From the NCBI GenBank assembly GCA_016840085.1, contig JAEOTA010000004.1, forward strand, positions 141,809-205,808: DNA of 64,000 nucleotides, given 5' to 3'. The notes under the pieces were generated by a model that saw only the letters and a program-made list of their open reading frames with translations, was not told the DNA's origin and did not search any database. Below, in pieces: positions 1 to 8,561 of this stretch (position 1 is its first letter; each line of letters opens with the position of its first letter). Made by a program: the position numbers and the translations under genes. Origin of the DNA: Promethearchaeota archaeon. Lineage in GTDB: Archaea > Asgardarchaeota > Lokiarchaeia > Sigyniarchaeales > SOKP01.

Positions 1-397
1 ATAAAAGAAATATAATATATTGTTCGATTTGAATATAGCTTGTTATCCCCGAAAAAGGCAGAATGAATAAGATAATGTTTACAATAAATACAATAAATAG
101 AAACAATTTCAATTTTTTTTGTTTTGCCTTGCGCTTTGGTCCAAATTTTACAAATCCAATACGTGGGACTGTGATGTATTTTTTACCAAAATAGAATATC
201 AGAAAAGCAAGAATATTCACTCCTAAAGCTGGAATAATATCATTCCAAGGATCTGGTATATTGAGAAGTAAGCTAAATAATGGTGCAACTCCTATACTTA
301 AAATAATCAATGAAAGAAATATGTCCCAAAGACCATCTTCAAAATAACGTTGGTACACTTTTTTCTCGAGTACTTTTAAATCAATATCTTCTGTCAT
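1..397 (-). CDS. Polytopic membrane protein, third tandem paralogue (3' end cut off)
   Basis: The reading frame starts with ATG at 397 and runs off the left edge, so about 132 residues are visible. The N-terminus contains IDLKVLEKK and EDGLWD, followed by hydrophobic segments around a P-R-x-G-F-x-K-F-G motif. The same layout is found in the next two genes upstream (401-1039 and 1040-1681), so this is the third member of a tandem family in one transcription unit, three bases after the previous stop. I do not recognise the family. Predicted location is the cytoplasmic membrane and no function is proposed. Confidence 0.75.
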   Translation of the reverse strand, partial: MTEDIDLKVLEKKVYQRYFEDGLWDIFLSLIILSIGVAPLFSLLLNIPDPWNDIIPALGVNILAFLIFYFGKKYITVPRIGFVKFGPKRKAKQKKLKLFLFIVFIVNIILFILPFSGITSYIQIEQYIIFLL

Positions 398-400
398 GAT

Positions 401-1039
401 CTATGCCATCTCCTCTTTTAGTAGTGGATATTTTTTAAGAAAACGCACAAAAATTACTAACCCCATAAAAAAAATGATACATCCAATGATTCCAAATGAG
501 AAAAGCCATCTAATTCTATAATCAGTGGAAGTATAAAATAGTTCATTGATGAAAATAGCAACCCATATTAGCATTCCTATTAAATATAATCTTGGATATT
601 TAAGTAAATAAGCGATTATAATGAAAATAGGCATAAAAAATAAGCCTATAAGTAATATAAAAATAATTCCTCCTACTTGTATTCCAGAACCTATACCTAT
701 AAATGGTAAAATAAAGATAATTAATAAAAGTATAAAATGTATTAAAACAACTACGAATATTTTCTTTCTAATAGATCTTAGTGTGGGACCAGGTTTGGCA
801 AACCCCATTCTTGGTTGTATAATGTATTTAACAACAGTGAAAACTAATATATTAGCTATAATAATAAGGATTAGTGGCCATAGAAAATATTTATATGGTG
901 CAGGTAAACTCTCACGGAAAATAGGACCAAACGCCATTCCTCCAACAACAAAACCGATTATCATATCAAAAAAACCGTGTTGGTGAGCTGTTTTAAGTAC
1001 GTTTTTCTCAATAGTCTTCAAATCAATATGTTCTGACAT
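401..1039 (-). CDS. Polytopic membrane protein of a tandem paralogous family
   Basis: A 212-residue protein starting MSEHIDLK. It has a short charged N-terminal stretch, then about five or six hydrophobic segments with a QPRMGFAKPG motif between the second and third. Length and motif order match its neighbours at 1040-1681 and 1-397. Its ATG at 1039 directly abuts the stop of the upstream gene, so the three are almost certainly co-transcribed. The family is not recognised. The repeated array suggests subunits of one membrane complex or a recent local expansion. Confidence 0.8.
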   Translation of the reverse strand: MSEHIDLKTIEKNVLKTAHQHGFFDMIIGFVVGGMAFGPIFRESLPAPYKYFLWPLILIIIANILVFTVVKYIIQPRMGFAKPGPTLRSIRKKIFVVVLIHFILLLIIFILPFIGIGSGIQVGGIIFILLIGLFFMPIFIIIAYLLKYPRLYLIGMLIWVAIFINELFYTSTDYRIRWLFSFGIIGCIIFFMGLVIFVRFLKKYPLLKEEMA

Positions 1040-1681
1040 CTATTCAGTCATCTCCTCTTTTGGTAATGGATATTTTCGAATAAATTTAATCAAAAATACA
1101 ACTCCTAAGAATATAACAATACCACCTATAGTACCGAAGGTTATTATCGTGTCTAAAGGTTCTGGTATAAAAATTGCTAATAATTCAGACAAAAAGAAAC
1201 TTATCCCAAACAAAATCGCGTAAAAATATAATCGGGGATATTGCAAGAAATAAGCAACAAAGAATAAAGGAGCTGTTATAAATAATAAGCCAATTATTAA
1301 TCCATCTAAAATTCCTGGAAACCTAAGTATTGAATCTGGATTTGTAAACCTTATTAAATTAATAATTAATAAAACAATAAAATTGATCGCTAATATAATA
1401 ATAGTCTTTATCTTGCGAACTTTTTGTTGGAATCCAAATTTAACAAATCCAAGTCGAGGTTGGGTAATATACTTTTTCCCTAGAATAAAGAAGGTTAACC
1501 CAATTCCAAGAAAAATTGCTACTATTATAAAATCTAAAGGATCAGGTAAAATATGACTTAAGGTCATGCCCATACCAATTCCTAAAATTACTATACCAAA
1601 ATAAATGTCTAAAATTCCATCTTCAAGTGTAGATCTCCATGTTTTTTTCTCAATTTCCTTTAAATCAATATTTTTTTCTAT
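1040..1681 (-). CDS. Polytopic membrane protein of the same family, apparent ATA start codon
   Basis: From the first internal ATG (1573) the protein would have 177 residues and lack the N-terminal region that both paralogues have. The frame stays open upstream and encodes EKNIDLKEIEKK and EDGILD, matching the paralogue N-termini. At the position of their initiator Met lies ATA (1681-1679). A clean AGGTGA ribosome-binding site lies six A residues before it, and an in-frame TGA lies just upstream. Starting at ATA gives 213 residues against 212 for the next gene. The alternative is a one-base indel in the A8 run after a GTG at 1691-1689. Function unknown; the conserved PRLGFVKFG motif is present. 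Confidence 0.75.
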   Translation of the reverse strand: MEKNIDLKEIEKKTWRSTLEDGILDIYFGIVILGIGMGMTLSHILPDPLDFIIVAIFLGIGLTFFILGKKYITQPRLGFVKFGFQQKVRKIKTIIILAINFIVLLIINLIRFTNPDSILRFPGILDGLIIGLLFITAPLFFVAYFLQYPRLYFYAILFGISFFLSELLAIFIPEPLDTIITFGTIGGIVIFLGVVFLIKFIRKYPLPKEEMTE

Positions 1682-1687
1682 TTTTTT

Positions 1688-1693
1688 TCACCT
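1688..1693 (-). promoter_or_regulatory. Ribosome-binding site AGGTGA deciding a non-ATG start
   Basis: AGGTGA on the minus strand is fully complementary to the archaeal 16S 3' end and sits six bases before ATA at 1681. No ATG, GTG or TTG follows at a suitable distance in the open frame. The site is therefore the main support for initiation at ATA. Confidence 0.6.
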
Positions 1694-1901
1694 TTGAATT
1701 AACACTAGGATATTCATTTCAAATACAGCATAAGAAACATTACAAAAGTTGATATAAATATAATGATTATAATGAATCTAATGAGTAAATCCTTATCCTC
1801 TTTTCTCCTCCCTTTCATTTATTTTTTTTTATTCTTTAATTGATAACATATCAGAAAAAAAAAAGAAAAAAAAATGTATATATTTTTCAGCTTAGATTTT
1901 A

Positions 1902-3584
1902 TTATTCCAATTTATTCAATTTTTTCATGCCAACGTACATCAGTGGAATGCCAATACCAAGATTATAGAGAAATACAGGTCCTAATAGAATAAGTCTAGC
2001 TAGCACCATTGAATTTGGATGAAATACAATTAGCAGAAATATAGGCGCAAATATTACAGGTTGCATTATAAGCATTGAAATCATTGCATTTCCTTTCATA
2101 TTCGAATCTTTTTCTCCAAAGGCAGGTGATCTACATTGTAGACCTACTGCTTGAAGCATGCAAATTTCCATGTTTGCCAAGAATAGGAAAAAGAAAATCA
2201 AGGTCTCTATAATATCAATAGTAATGAAGAATGAACGTAATACCGTTATGAATATAGTTATAATAATACTAAGTATGAAAATGCTTATTAAGTAGGAATA
2301 GACAGCTCCTTTTATACCTCGTGGTGATCTCTTGTAAACCCAGACGATATCCTTTGAATCTATGAATATAAGATGTCCTAAGATTATGCTTGCCATTGCC
2401 CCTCCTATTATTATTAACATTGATGACCTCATCATTAATGCTCCTACATCCTCATCCATTCTTGACATAAACCAGGTCATAAATCCAAGAAGACCAACTA
2501 CGTAAGCAATTCTAGCAATATTCGACTTTTTCCTGAAAAACCTCTTTAATTGCATGACGGTTAAGCCTCCATATTTACGACCAGATATTTTTCTTATGAA
2601 TCTGTACAATATATTTTCAGGTTTAACAATCGTTATGCTACTCTTTTCAATACTACCTTCTAAAGTATAAAAAGATTCAGCTTTTTTATATGAAATGTAT
2701 AATGTAGCGACAGGGACGCCAATTGCCAGTAATATATTAATCCATATATTTAAAATGAAGGGTTCAATCAAAGCTGCATCGATACTATATAAGATAATAT
2801 TTGAAAACCAAAGAGATGGGTAAAATGCCAACCAATTTTTTAGTTCTGGATGTGCCATTAATTCATTCAGGAAAAATATCACTGCGTACATTGTTGCTAC
2901 CATAGCAATTGTTATAATCCATATTAATATCTTCCCTAGCTCCCTTGCTTTTTCGCTTTTAGAAATTTTATGTTCAATCCAACTTACCATAATTGAGCCG
3001 ACTAAATTAGCAAAATATACAAAGCCAAAAATAGTCCCATAAATTATAAGGTATTGAACAAATGTTAAACCAACGATAGGATTTATCATTCCAATTACAA
3101 TTGGAGCAAAAATTAAAACAGCTATCGTATAAATAGGAGCCTTTCCTAAAAACTCGCCAAGGAATATATCATTCATTTTAACAGGTGTAGCTAACAATGT
3201 TTCTTTGGATCCTAATTCTTCTTCCCCTTTATATACATTGTTTAAAGGATATACTATCAGTATTAAAAACAATGTCATCATGAAAGACTCGATGAGTATT
3301 GCGACAACAGGTTTGAAAACATCGGAGAATTGAGCGGCTAATGTTGGTATAAATAAATCAAAAAGAAGGGGAGCAAAGATGAAAGCCCACAAAGCTAGGA
3401 TGCCATATAACACAACGAAAAATAATATTCTATGATTTCTAGTCCAACTTGTTCTAAGCCTAATCTCATTCTTAGCAATTACCTTCCATAGACTCTTTTC
3501 CATAGACTTTGTCTCAATTAATTTGTCCTCCACAATCTCTTTAACAGATGACTCAAATCTTTTTTCAGTTGTTAAAACTGTCAT
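1902..3584 (-). CDS. ABC-2 type transporter permease
   Basis: A 560-residue membrane protein with roughly twelve hydrophobic segments, a charged N-terminus and two clear halves. The motif KGEEELGSKETLLATPVK is typical of ABC-2 permeases of the ABC-type Na+ efflux/multidrug group. An upstream ATG at 3668 would overlap the ATPase gene by 77 bases. I chose ATG 3584 because GAGGT lies just before it and it leaves a 7-base gap. It should form the membrane channel for the ATPase encoded at 3592-4431. The substrate cannot be deduced. It ends the operon that begins at 4927. Confidence 0.85.
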   Translation of the reverse strand: MTVLTTEKRFESSVKEIVEDKLIETKSMEKSLWKVIAKNEIRLRTSWTRNHRILFFVVLYGILALWAFIFAPLLFDLFIPTLAAQFSDVFKPVVAILIESFMMTLFLILIVYPLNNVYKGEEELGSKETLLATPVKMNDIFLGEFLGKAPIYTIAVLIFAPIVIGMINPIVGLTFVQYLIIYGTIFGFVYFANLVGSIMVSWIEHKISKSEKARELGKILIWIITIAMVATMYAVIFFLNELMAHPELKNWLAFYPSLWFSNIILYSIDAALIEPFILNIWINILLAIGVPVATLYISYKKAESFYTLEGSIEKSSITIVKPENILYRFIRKISGRKYGGLTVMQLKRFFRKKSNIARIAYVVGLLGFMTWFMSRMDEDVGALMMRSSMLIIIGGAMASIILGHLIFIDSKDIVWVYKRSPRGIKGAVYSYLISIFILSIIITIFITVLRSFFITIDIIETLIFFFLFLANMEICMLQAVGLQCRSPAFGEKDSNMKGNAMISMLIMQPVIFAPIFLLIVFHPNSMVLARLILLGPVFLYNLGIGIPLMYVGMKKLNKLE

Positions 3585-3591
3585 TTTAAAT

Positions 3592-4431
3592 CTACCTCGA
3601 TTTTTTGGTTTTCTTTTTTCTTTTTGTTTGCTCTTTATTGTTATATTCGTAATTATTAGAGTTTCCATTTCTCCAAGCTAATAAATCATCGATATGAGAC
3701 GCCCCAGTAATTTTCAAATATGCATCTTCCAAATCTTTCGCACCAACCGAATCGATTATTTCTCTTGGAGTACCTTCAGCTTTTAATTCACCATTAATGA
3801 TAATACCGATTATATCACAGAGTTCTTCAGCTGTATCGAGAAGGTGGGTGCAAATGAAAACAGTTTTGTCTGCCTTTTTAACAAGTTCCGAGATAAGATC
3901 TTTTACCATTCTGGCTGCAGCAGGGTCTAAATTTGATGTGGGCTCATCCAAAAAGAGTATATCTGGATCTTGAATCAATGCCGCGCATAAACAGACTTTC
4001 TGCTTCATACCTCTGGAATAACCTTCTAAAAGATCGTTTTCTCGACCCTCTAAATCAAATATCTCTAATAATTCATCAATACGAGTTGAAATCACATTTT
4101 TTGGCAAATAATATAACTCTCCGATAAACTCTAAGAATTCTCGTGCTGTGAGTTTAGAATACAAACCAGGTGATTCCGGTAAAAACCCACAAATCATCTT
4201 TACTTTCTGACTTTCTGCTACAATATCATACCCTCCTACCGATGCATTTCCTGAAGTTTTAGAAATTATAGCATTAAGCATCCTGACAGTTGTAGTTTTC
4301 CCAGCACCATTTGGTCCTAATAACCCATAAGTTTTTCCATAAGGAATTTGTAAATTTAATCTATTCACTGCGTGAATATTACCAAAATTCTTGCTAAGAT
4401 TTTGAGCCTTAATTGCGTATGCTTTACTCAT
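3592..4431 (-). CDS. ABC transporter ATP-binding protein
   Basis: A 279-residue nucleotide-binding subunit. It has Walker A GPNGAGKTT near residue 40, the Q-loop region, an ABC signature written YSRGMKQK, Walker B ILFLDEPTS and the switch histidine in ICTHLLD. The C-terminal 25 residues are Asn/Lys-rich low complexity. It pairs with the permease 7 bases downstream and is preceded by two small membrane proteins in the same operon. The type resembles CcmA/NatA/drug exporters. The substrate is unknown. Confidence 0.92.
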   Translation of the reverse strand: MSKAYAIKAQNLSKNFGNIHAVNRLNLQIPYGKTYGLLGPNGAGKTTTVRMLNAIISKTSGNASVGGYDIVAESQKVKMICGFLPESPGLYSKLTAREFLEFIGELYYLPKNVISTRIDELLEIFDLEGRENDLLEGYSRGMKQKVCLCAALIQDPDILFLDEPTSNLDPAAARMVKDLISELVKKADKTVFICTHLLDTAEELCDIIGIIINGELKAEGTPREIIDSVGAKDLEDAYLKITGASHIDDLLAWRNGNSNNYEYNNKEQTKRKKKTKKSR

Positions 4432-4473
4432 ATTTTTTTACCTCTTTTTTTTTTGTTTTTCTAAATTTTTGTA

Positions 4474-4689
4474 TTATTTTTTTTTTAGATTATGATTAAA
4501 ATTTTGATTTTTTTCTTTAGAATATATAATTAAATATGTTAAATTTGTAGTAAGAGAAAGCCCAGTAAAAAGACCTTCAAAAAAATCCATGATTGGCAAT
4601 TCTAAATTAATTATTCTTAATATCAACATAATTACGAGTGAAAACGTGCCGATGGCAAGCATGATTTCTTTTCGTCCTTTAACCAGCAT
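4474..4689 (-). CDS. Small membrane protein of the ABC operon
   Basis: A 71-residue protein with two hydrophobic segments and a basic, Asn-rich tail. Its ATG at 4689 is one base past the stop of 4691-4927 and it lies 42 bases before the ABC ATPase gene, so it sits inside the exporter operon. It has no recognised domain. The position suggests an accessory or regulatory membrane subunit, which is inference only. Confidence 0.65.
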   Translation of the reverse strand: MLVKGRKEIMLAIGTFSLVIMLILRIINLELPIMDFFEGLFTGLSLTTNLTYLIIYSKEKNQNFNHNLKKK

Positions 4690-4690
4690 T

Positions 4691-4927
4691 TTATTGTACC
4701 TCCTCCATTTGTCTTTTTAATTCCTTTTGTCTCATTTTTTCATCTAATCTTTTCTGAGAGATAATAGGAATACATATTACAGCCCAACTTGGGATAAAAA
4801 TAACAAACGGAAAATCCGGGTCAATAATTCCAGCAATAATAGCTATAAGATATATGACACTCGACAATACAGCTATTATAATTATGGCTAATATCAGCCT
4901 TTCATATTTATCCATATTTTTCATCAC
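4691..4927 (-). CDS. Small membrane protein, first gene of the ABC operon
   Basis: A 78-residue protein with two hydrophobic helices (about residues 10-30 and 35-55) and a charged C-terminal helix rich in Lys, Glu and Gln. It overlaps nothing and is followed at once by 4474-4689. The layout (two helices then a charged tail) resembles phospholipase D-nuclease N-terminal-like or short exporter accessory proteins, but no motif decides. It is the first gene after the divergent thiolase promoter region. Confidence 0.65.
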   Translation of the reverse strand: MMKNMDKYERLILAIIIIAVLSSVIYLIAIIAGIIDPDFPFVIFIPSWAVICIPIISQKRLDEKMRQKELKRQMEEVQ

Positions 4928-4991
4928 TCCTTTTATTTAAACCTAAATTGAACTAATCCATATATTTTTAAATTTTATTATTTTGGTTCCT

Positions 4992-5013
4992 TTGGGGCTT
5001 TCCTGAGCCCCAA
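4992..5013. promoter_or_regulatory. GC-rich inverted repeat between divergent genes
   Basis: TTGGGGCT-(6 bases)-AGCCCCAA is a perfect 8-bp inverted repeat in an otherwise A/T-only spacer between the ABC operon (minus) and the thiolase gene (plus). No T-run follows, so it is not a typical archaeal terminator. It could be an operator or an RNA hairpin in the 5' leader of either transcript. Confidence 0.45.
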
Positions 5014-5160
5014 TATTAAAATAGGTTACTTAGTATTTAAACTTTGCGATACAAAGTTGTGCCTATAACAAAGTAAAATTCAATACAAAGTATAATAATT
5101 TCATTTTAAATCAACAAATTTACCATTAAACCTTAATTTTAGATTTAATTATTTTATAAT

Positions 5161-6450
5161 ATGAGTGATAATGTTTATATTATAGGAGTCGGTCACATCA
5201 AATTCGGTAAGAACCCTGACAAAACTATGAAAAGCATGACTGGTGAATCAGTTGAGTTAGCGTTAAAAGATTGTGAGCTGGATAAAAAAGAAATTCAGGC
5301 GGCATGGTTTAGTAATTCTGGTTGGGGTCAATCAGAATTCCAACATTGCATACGTGGGCAAGTTGCTTTAAGTGCAAATGGTATTGACAGAATCCCAATA
5401 ATCAACGTGGAAAATGCTTGTGCGGGGGGGACTACTGCATTCCATGGGGCATGGACAGGAATTAAAGCAGGATTATATGATCTTACCTTAGCAGTCGGAA
5501 CAGAAAAAATGTATTTTGAAAAACCTCCTTTAGGTGCTCGTGCTAGTGGAGGTGGACCTTTAGGTGGTCGAATGAGTGGATTTATATCCGGAACAGATGT
5601 TGAAGCCACTTTAAAAATGATAGAGCAATTGAAAAAGCAAATTGCAGAGGGGAATAAGCAAGCTACAAAGGAAAAAGCTGGAAAAGATGAGAAATCAAAA
5701 AAGAAGGATCACAGTATTTTTATGGATTTCTATGCAATGGGCGCTCGACATCATATGCAAACATATGGAACTACTCAACGACAAATTGCAATCATTGCAG
5801 CGAAAAATCATAATAATTCTACAATGAATCCCTTAGCGCAATATACATTCCCTCAAACTGTAGAACAAGTTATGAATGATTATGAAGTAGCTTATCCTTT
5901 AACAAGAGCCATGTGTGCTCCCATTGGTGATGGATCTGCTGCGGCTATACTATGTTCTGCGAAATACTTAGAAGAGAATCCACATTATAAAGAAAGAGCT
6001 GTTAAAGTACGTGCTTCTATTTTGAGATCTGGTTCATGGCAAAGATATGATGCAGTCAAACTTGCTTCTACTGCTGCTTATGAAATGGCTGGTCTTGGAC
6101 CAGAAGATATAAATGTAGCAGAAGTTCATGATGCTACAGCTTATGCAGAACTAGATTTAATTGAAAGGTTAGGGTTCTGTCCAGTTGGGAAAGGGGGTCC
6201 ATTTGTAGAAAGTGGTGCAACTGAATTAGATGGAAAAATTCCTGTTAATACTAGTGGTGGTTTATTAGCTCGGGGACATCCAATTGGAGCTTCTGGTCTT
6301 GCTCAAATATATGAAATGATTACGCAGCTACGTGGAGAAGCTGGTAAGAGGCAAGTTAAAGATCCTAAAATAGCTTTAACTCATAATGGAGGAGGTAATT
6401 TAGGTCCTGGAGAAGCAGCACTTTGTGTCCATATTTTTGAGAAACTCTAA
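5161..6450 (+). CDS. Thiolase (acetyl-CoA acetyltransferase/SCP-x type)
   Basis: A 429-residue thiolase-fold enzyme. The nucleophile Cys is in NACAGG (Cys87). The histidine motifs are EVHDA (about 310), GHPIGASG (about 365) and HNGGG (His408). The final CxG cysteine motif of classical thiolases is replaced by HNGGG, as in archaeal and SCP2-type thiolases. A lysine-rich insertion of about 45 residues (about 150-190) is unusual. Archaeal homologues often sit with HMG-CoA synthase and a DUF35 protein for acetoacetyl-CoA synthesis, but neither is present here. Activity may be condensation or beta-ketoacyl-CoA cleavage. The gene stands alone. Confidence 0.88.
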   Translation: MSDNVYIIGVGHIKFGKNPDKTMKSMTGESVELALKDCELDKKEIQAAWFSNSGWGQSEFQHCIRGQVALSANGIDRIPIINVENACAGGTTAFHGAWTGIKAGLYDLTLAVGTEKMYFEKPPLGARASGGGPLGGRMSGFISGTDVEATLKMIEQLKKQIAEGNKQATKEKAGKDEKSKKKDHSIFMDFYAMGARHHMQTYGTTQRQIAIIAAKNHNNSTMNPLAQYTFPQTVEQVMNDYEVAYPLTRAMCAPIGDGSAAAILCSAKYLEENPHYKERAVKVRASILRSGSWQRYDAVKLASTAAYEMAGLGPEDINVAEVHDATAYAELDLIERLGFCPVGKGGPFVESGATELDGKIPVNTSGGLLARGHPIGASGLAQIYEMITQLRGEAGKRQVKDPKIALTHNGGGNLGPGEAALCVHIFEKL

Positions 6451-6582
6451 GTAATTTCTTTTTTATTCTTTTATATCTAATTTTACGAATTTTATCTATT
6501 TAAAAACTGAAAATAATTTTTCATGTATCTTGTTTCTAATTCTTAATACTTACCAAGAAACTCTGTATTATTTAAAAGGTAG

Positions 6583-7419
6583 TTATGTTCGAGCAATAGG
6601 AACCAATAATTTCTTTTCTTTTTTACTTCTAATTTTTTTCCCTAAGAAGGGTAATACTTCTTTTTGAAGTATATATAAATAAGGAGTCCCTTGATTGAAT
6701 AAGAAGAATAACTCAAAAACAAAATATATTAATCCCATTGGGCGTATTTGAAAGATGTAAAGTGGTAATACCATGAATAATGATTCAAGGAAACCAATTA
6801 AGAAAACATAACCAAACAGCTTGTAATCTCTCTTTCTTAACTTTCCACTTCCATATATTATAAAAAATAAAATATAACCTGCAATAACGTTTACAATCCA
6901 CGCGATGATCTGGGTGTCCATATATCTGATAGTATACACTTCTGTATCATTGATGGGAAATAATTTTGAAAGTAGAGGTATAAGCATCCAAGAACCAAAG
7001 AATAAACTTGTATATAAAGCCATCTCCTTGTAATTTTTCTTATCATAGTTCTCAAACATTATCCAGACCCATCCAAAAGCAAAAAACGAATAAGAAAAGC
7101 ACATCATGAAATCTGCCCCAAATTTTACCCAGAAATATTCCCCAATAGGGTGAGGCATCTTAATATCTCCGATCCAGTATTCTCGAATTGTAGTACCTGG
7201 AGGATAATTAGGTCCAGCAGGAGCATTCCACCAAATTATGACATCTATAAAGTAAACAATAATACCAGTGAAAATACCATATTTAATTGGATTCCATTTT
7301 TTCTGCTTTATAAGAACGCTTAGCCAAATTGCAAGAAAGATCGCATCAAAATAAATATAATCATATTCGAATTTTCTTGACGCTTGATTTAAAGATTCAA
7401 GAAGAGTATTTAGTATGAT
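6583..7419 (-). CDS. Polytopic membrane protein, apparent ATC start codon
   Basis: From the first ATG (7158) the protein has 191 residues, but the frame continues upstream for 87 more codons that clearly encode protein: a helix (FLAIWLSVLI), then GIIVYFIDVIIWWNAPAG and further conserved-looking sequence. This stretch contains no ATG, GTG or TTG in frame, and a TAA at 7440 closes it. ATC at 7419 lies eight bases after AGAAGG, and ATA at 7416 is the next candidate. Starting at ATC gives 278 residues and about seven hydrophobic segments. The family is not recognised. It is convergent with the thiolase gene. Confidence 0.65.
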   Translation of the reverse strand: MILNTLLESLNQASRKFEYDYIYFDAIFLAIWLSVLIKQKKWNPIKYGIFTGIIVYFIDVIIWWNAPAGPNYPPGTTIREYWIGDIKMPHPIGEYFWVKFGADFMMCFSYSFFAFGWVWIMFENYDKKNYKEMALYTSLFFGSWMLIPLLSKLFPINDTEVYTIRYMDTQIIAWIVNVIAGYILFFIIYGSGKLRKRDYKLFGYVFLIGFLESLFMVLPLYIFQIRPMGLIYFVFELFFLFNQGTPYLYILQKEVLPFLGKKIRSKKEKKLLVPIART

Positions 7420-7427
7420 ACTATCAT

Positions 7428-7433
7428 CCTTCT
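7428..7433 (-). promoter_or_regulatory. Ribosome-binding site AGAAGG before a non-ATG start
   Basis: AGAAGG on the minus strand is followed eight bases later by ATC (7419), the only plausible initiation point for the open frame. An ATG lies directly after the GG, but its frame closes after five codons. Confidence 0.45.
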
Positions 7434-7552
7434 CTTTTTATAAGGCGATAGATTGAATAAATATTAAAACTATATAAAATATATGAATTTTAAAATAAAA
7501 TGAAAACTAGCTTTTATATCGCTTTTATCTTTCTTTTATAATAAGTTAAATT

Positions 7553-7625
7553 AGAAATAGAGTAAAAAAATTTTTAATTTCTTTAAACGTAAGCTTTTAA
7601 TTCTTTTTTTAGCTTGTAGAAAATT
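7553..7625 (-). repeat. Decayed copy of the small lysine-rich gene at 17066-17206
   Basis: About 65 bases closely match 17035-17100, including the codons for KLKKELKAY, the stop and the downstream A/T-rich tail ending in ACTCTATTT. The rest of the small gene is not preserved upstream of this match. This is a truncated second copy in the 347-base spacer 7420-7766. The rest of that spacer is AT-rich with no gene seen. Confidence 0.6.
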
Positions 7626-7766
7626 TTCCTAATCTTTAAAAATTAAGATTTTCTCAGACTATATAAAAATAAAAATCAAATCAATTTAATTAAATGATCA
7701 ACAATAATTAATTAGAGAATTAAGTTTTGTTTTAATTCTCATTTATTACCAAAATAGGATTAAATA

Positions 7767-8558
7767 ATGCATTTCAAAAAAAGGCATGATTTTAGACACA
7801 AGGTTTTCAAGAATCCCCCTATAATTGAAGCTCTATTTGAACTTAGATGGAAAGTCAGAGAAGAAGGAGAACCTCCAATTATGTTAATAGATAAAAAATT
7901 TAAGTTTTTTCCTGGAAGATTCTACGAATATATTAAAAATGATTATCCAGAAGTTGAGGTTCTTCAAAATTCTAGAATACCTGATGATGTAGATGAATTT
8001 TTACCACGATTTAGATTCAGAAAAAAACCAAACTCATATCCTTTGATACAAATTGGACCTGGTATAATTACTATTAATTTTGATAAAAACTTTACTCAAG
8101 AACGGTTTTTTAACACTTGTCTGGAAGTATTAAAAATTCTTTTTGAAGTTTTAACAGACATTGAATTAAAGGAGGTCATTTTACATTATATTGATGGTTT
8201 TATATTTGATTATGAAAGAAATAATGCTTTTCATTATCTCGAAGAAAATTTGTCAACTTACTTTAAATTTAATGAAGATTTATTCGAAAACACTAAAATT
8301 AATTCAATACCCATCAAGTTTCATCTTGAAGCTAATTTCCATGTAGAAGAACCTCCTGGATATTTTATGTGTCAATTTAGAAGTGGAAAGAAAAGAATTG
8401 AAAAAGAAAAAATTCTATTAATGGATACAATCTTCCGAAGTTTTGGTGAAGATCTTCCAAAAAAAGAAGAGCTTGATAATTGGTTATATAATGCTGATGA
8501 ATTAATCCATAATTGGTTTTTAAAAATGATTGATAAAATTAAATATAAATTTGAATGA
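7767..8558 (+). CDS. TIGR04255-like protein, first gene of a three-gene cassette
   Basis: A 263-residue soluble protein. The N-terminal NPPIIEALFELRW (about residues 16-28), followed by a beta-rich region with LIQIGPGIITINF, is the hallmark of the sporadically distributed TIGR04255 family, whose function is not known. It starts a compact cassette: the next gene begins 3 bases later and the third overlaps the second. Such patchily distributed small cassettes are often mobile or defence-related, but nothing here proves that. Codon use is AT-rich like the rest of the window. Confidence 0.7.
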   Translation: MHFKKRHDFRHKVFKNPPIIEALFELRWKVREEGEPPIMLIDKKFKFFPGRFYEYIKNDYPEVEVLQNSRIPDDVDEFLPRFRFRKKPNSYPLIQIGPGIITINFDKNFTQERFFNTCLEVLKILFEVLTDIELKEVILHYIDGFIFDYERNNAFHYLEENLSTYFKFNEDLFENTKINSIPIKFHLEANFHVEEPPGYFMCQFRSGKKRIEKEKILLMDTIFRSFGEDLPKKEELDNWLYNADELIHNWFLKMIDKIKYKFE

Positions 8559-8561
8559 AAA

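Noticed and set aside
5328..5609. Open frame opposite the thiolase gene
   Set aside because: Lies wholly inside a strongly conserved gene on the other strand; similar shadows occur opposite dnaK, the aldehyde oxidoreductase and the ABC permease at 27553-27996.
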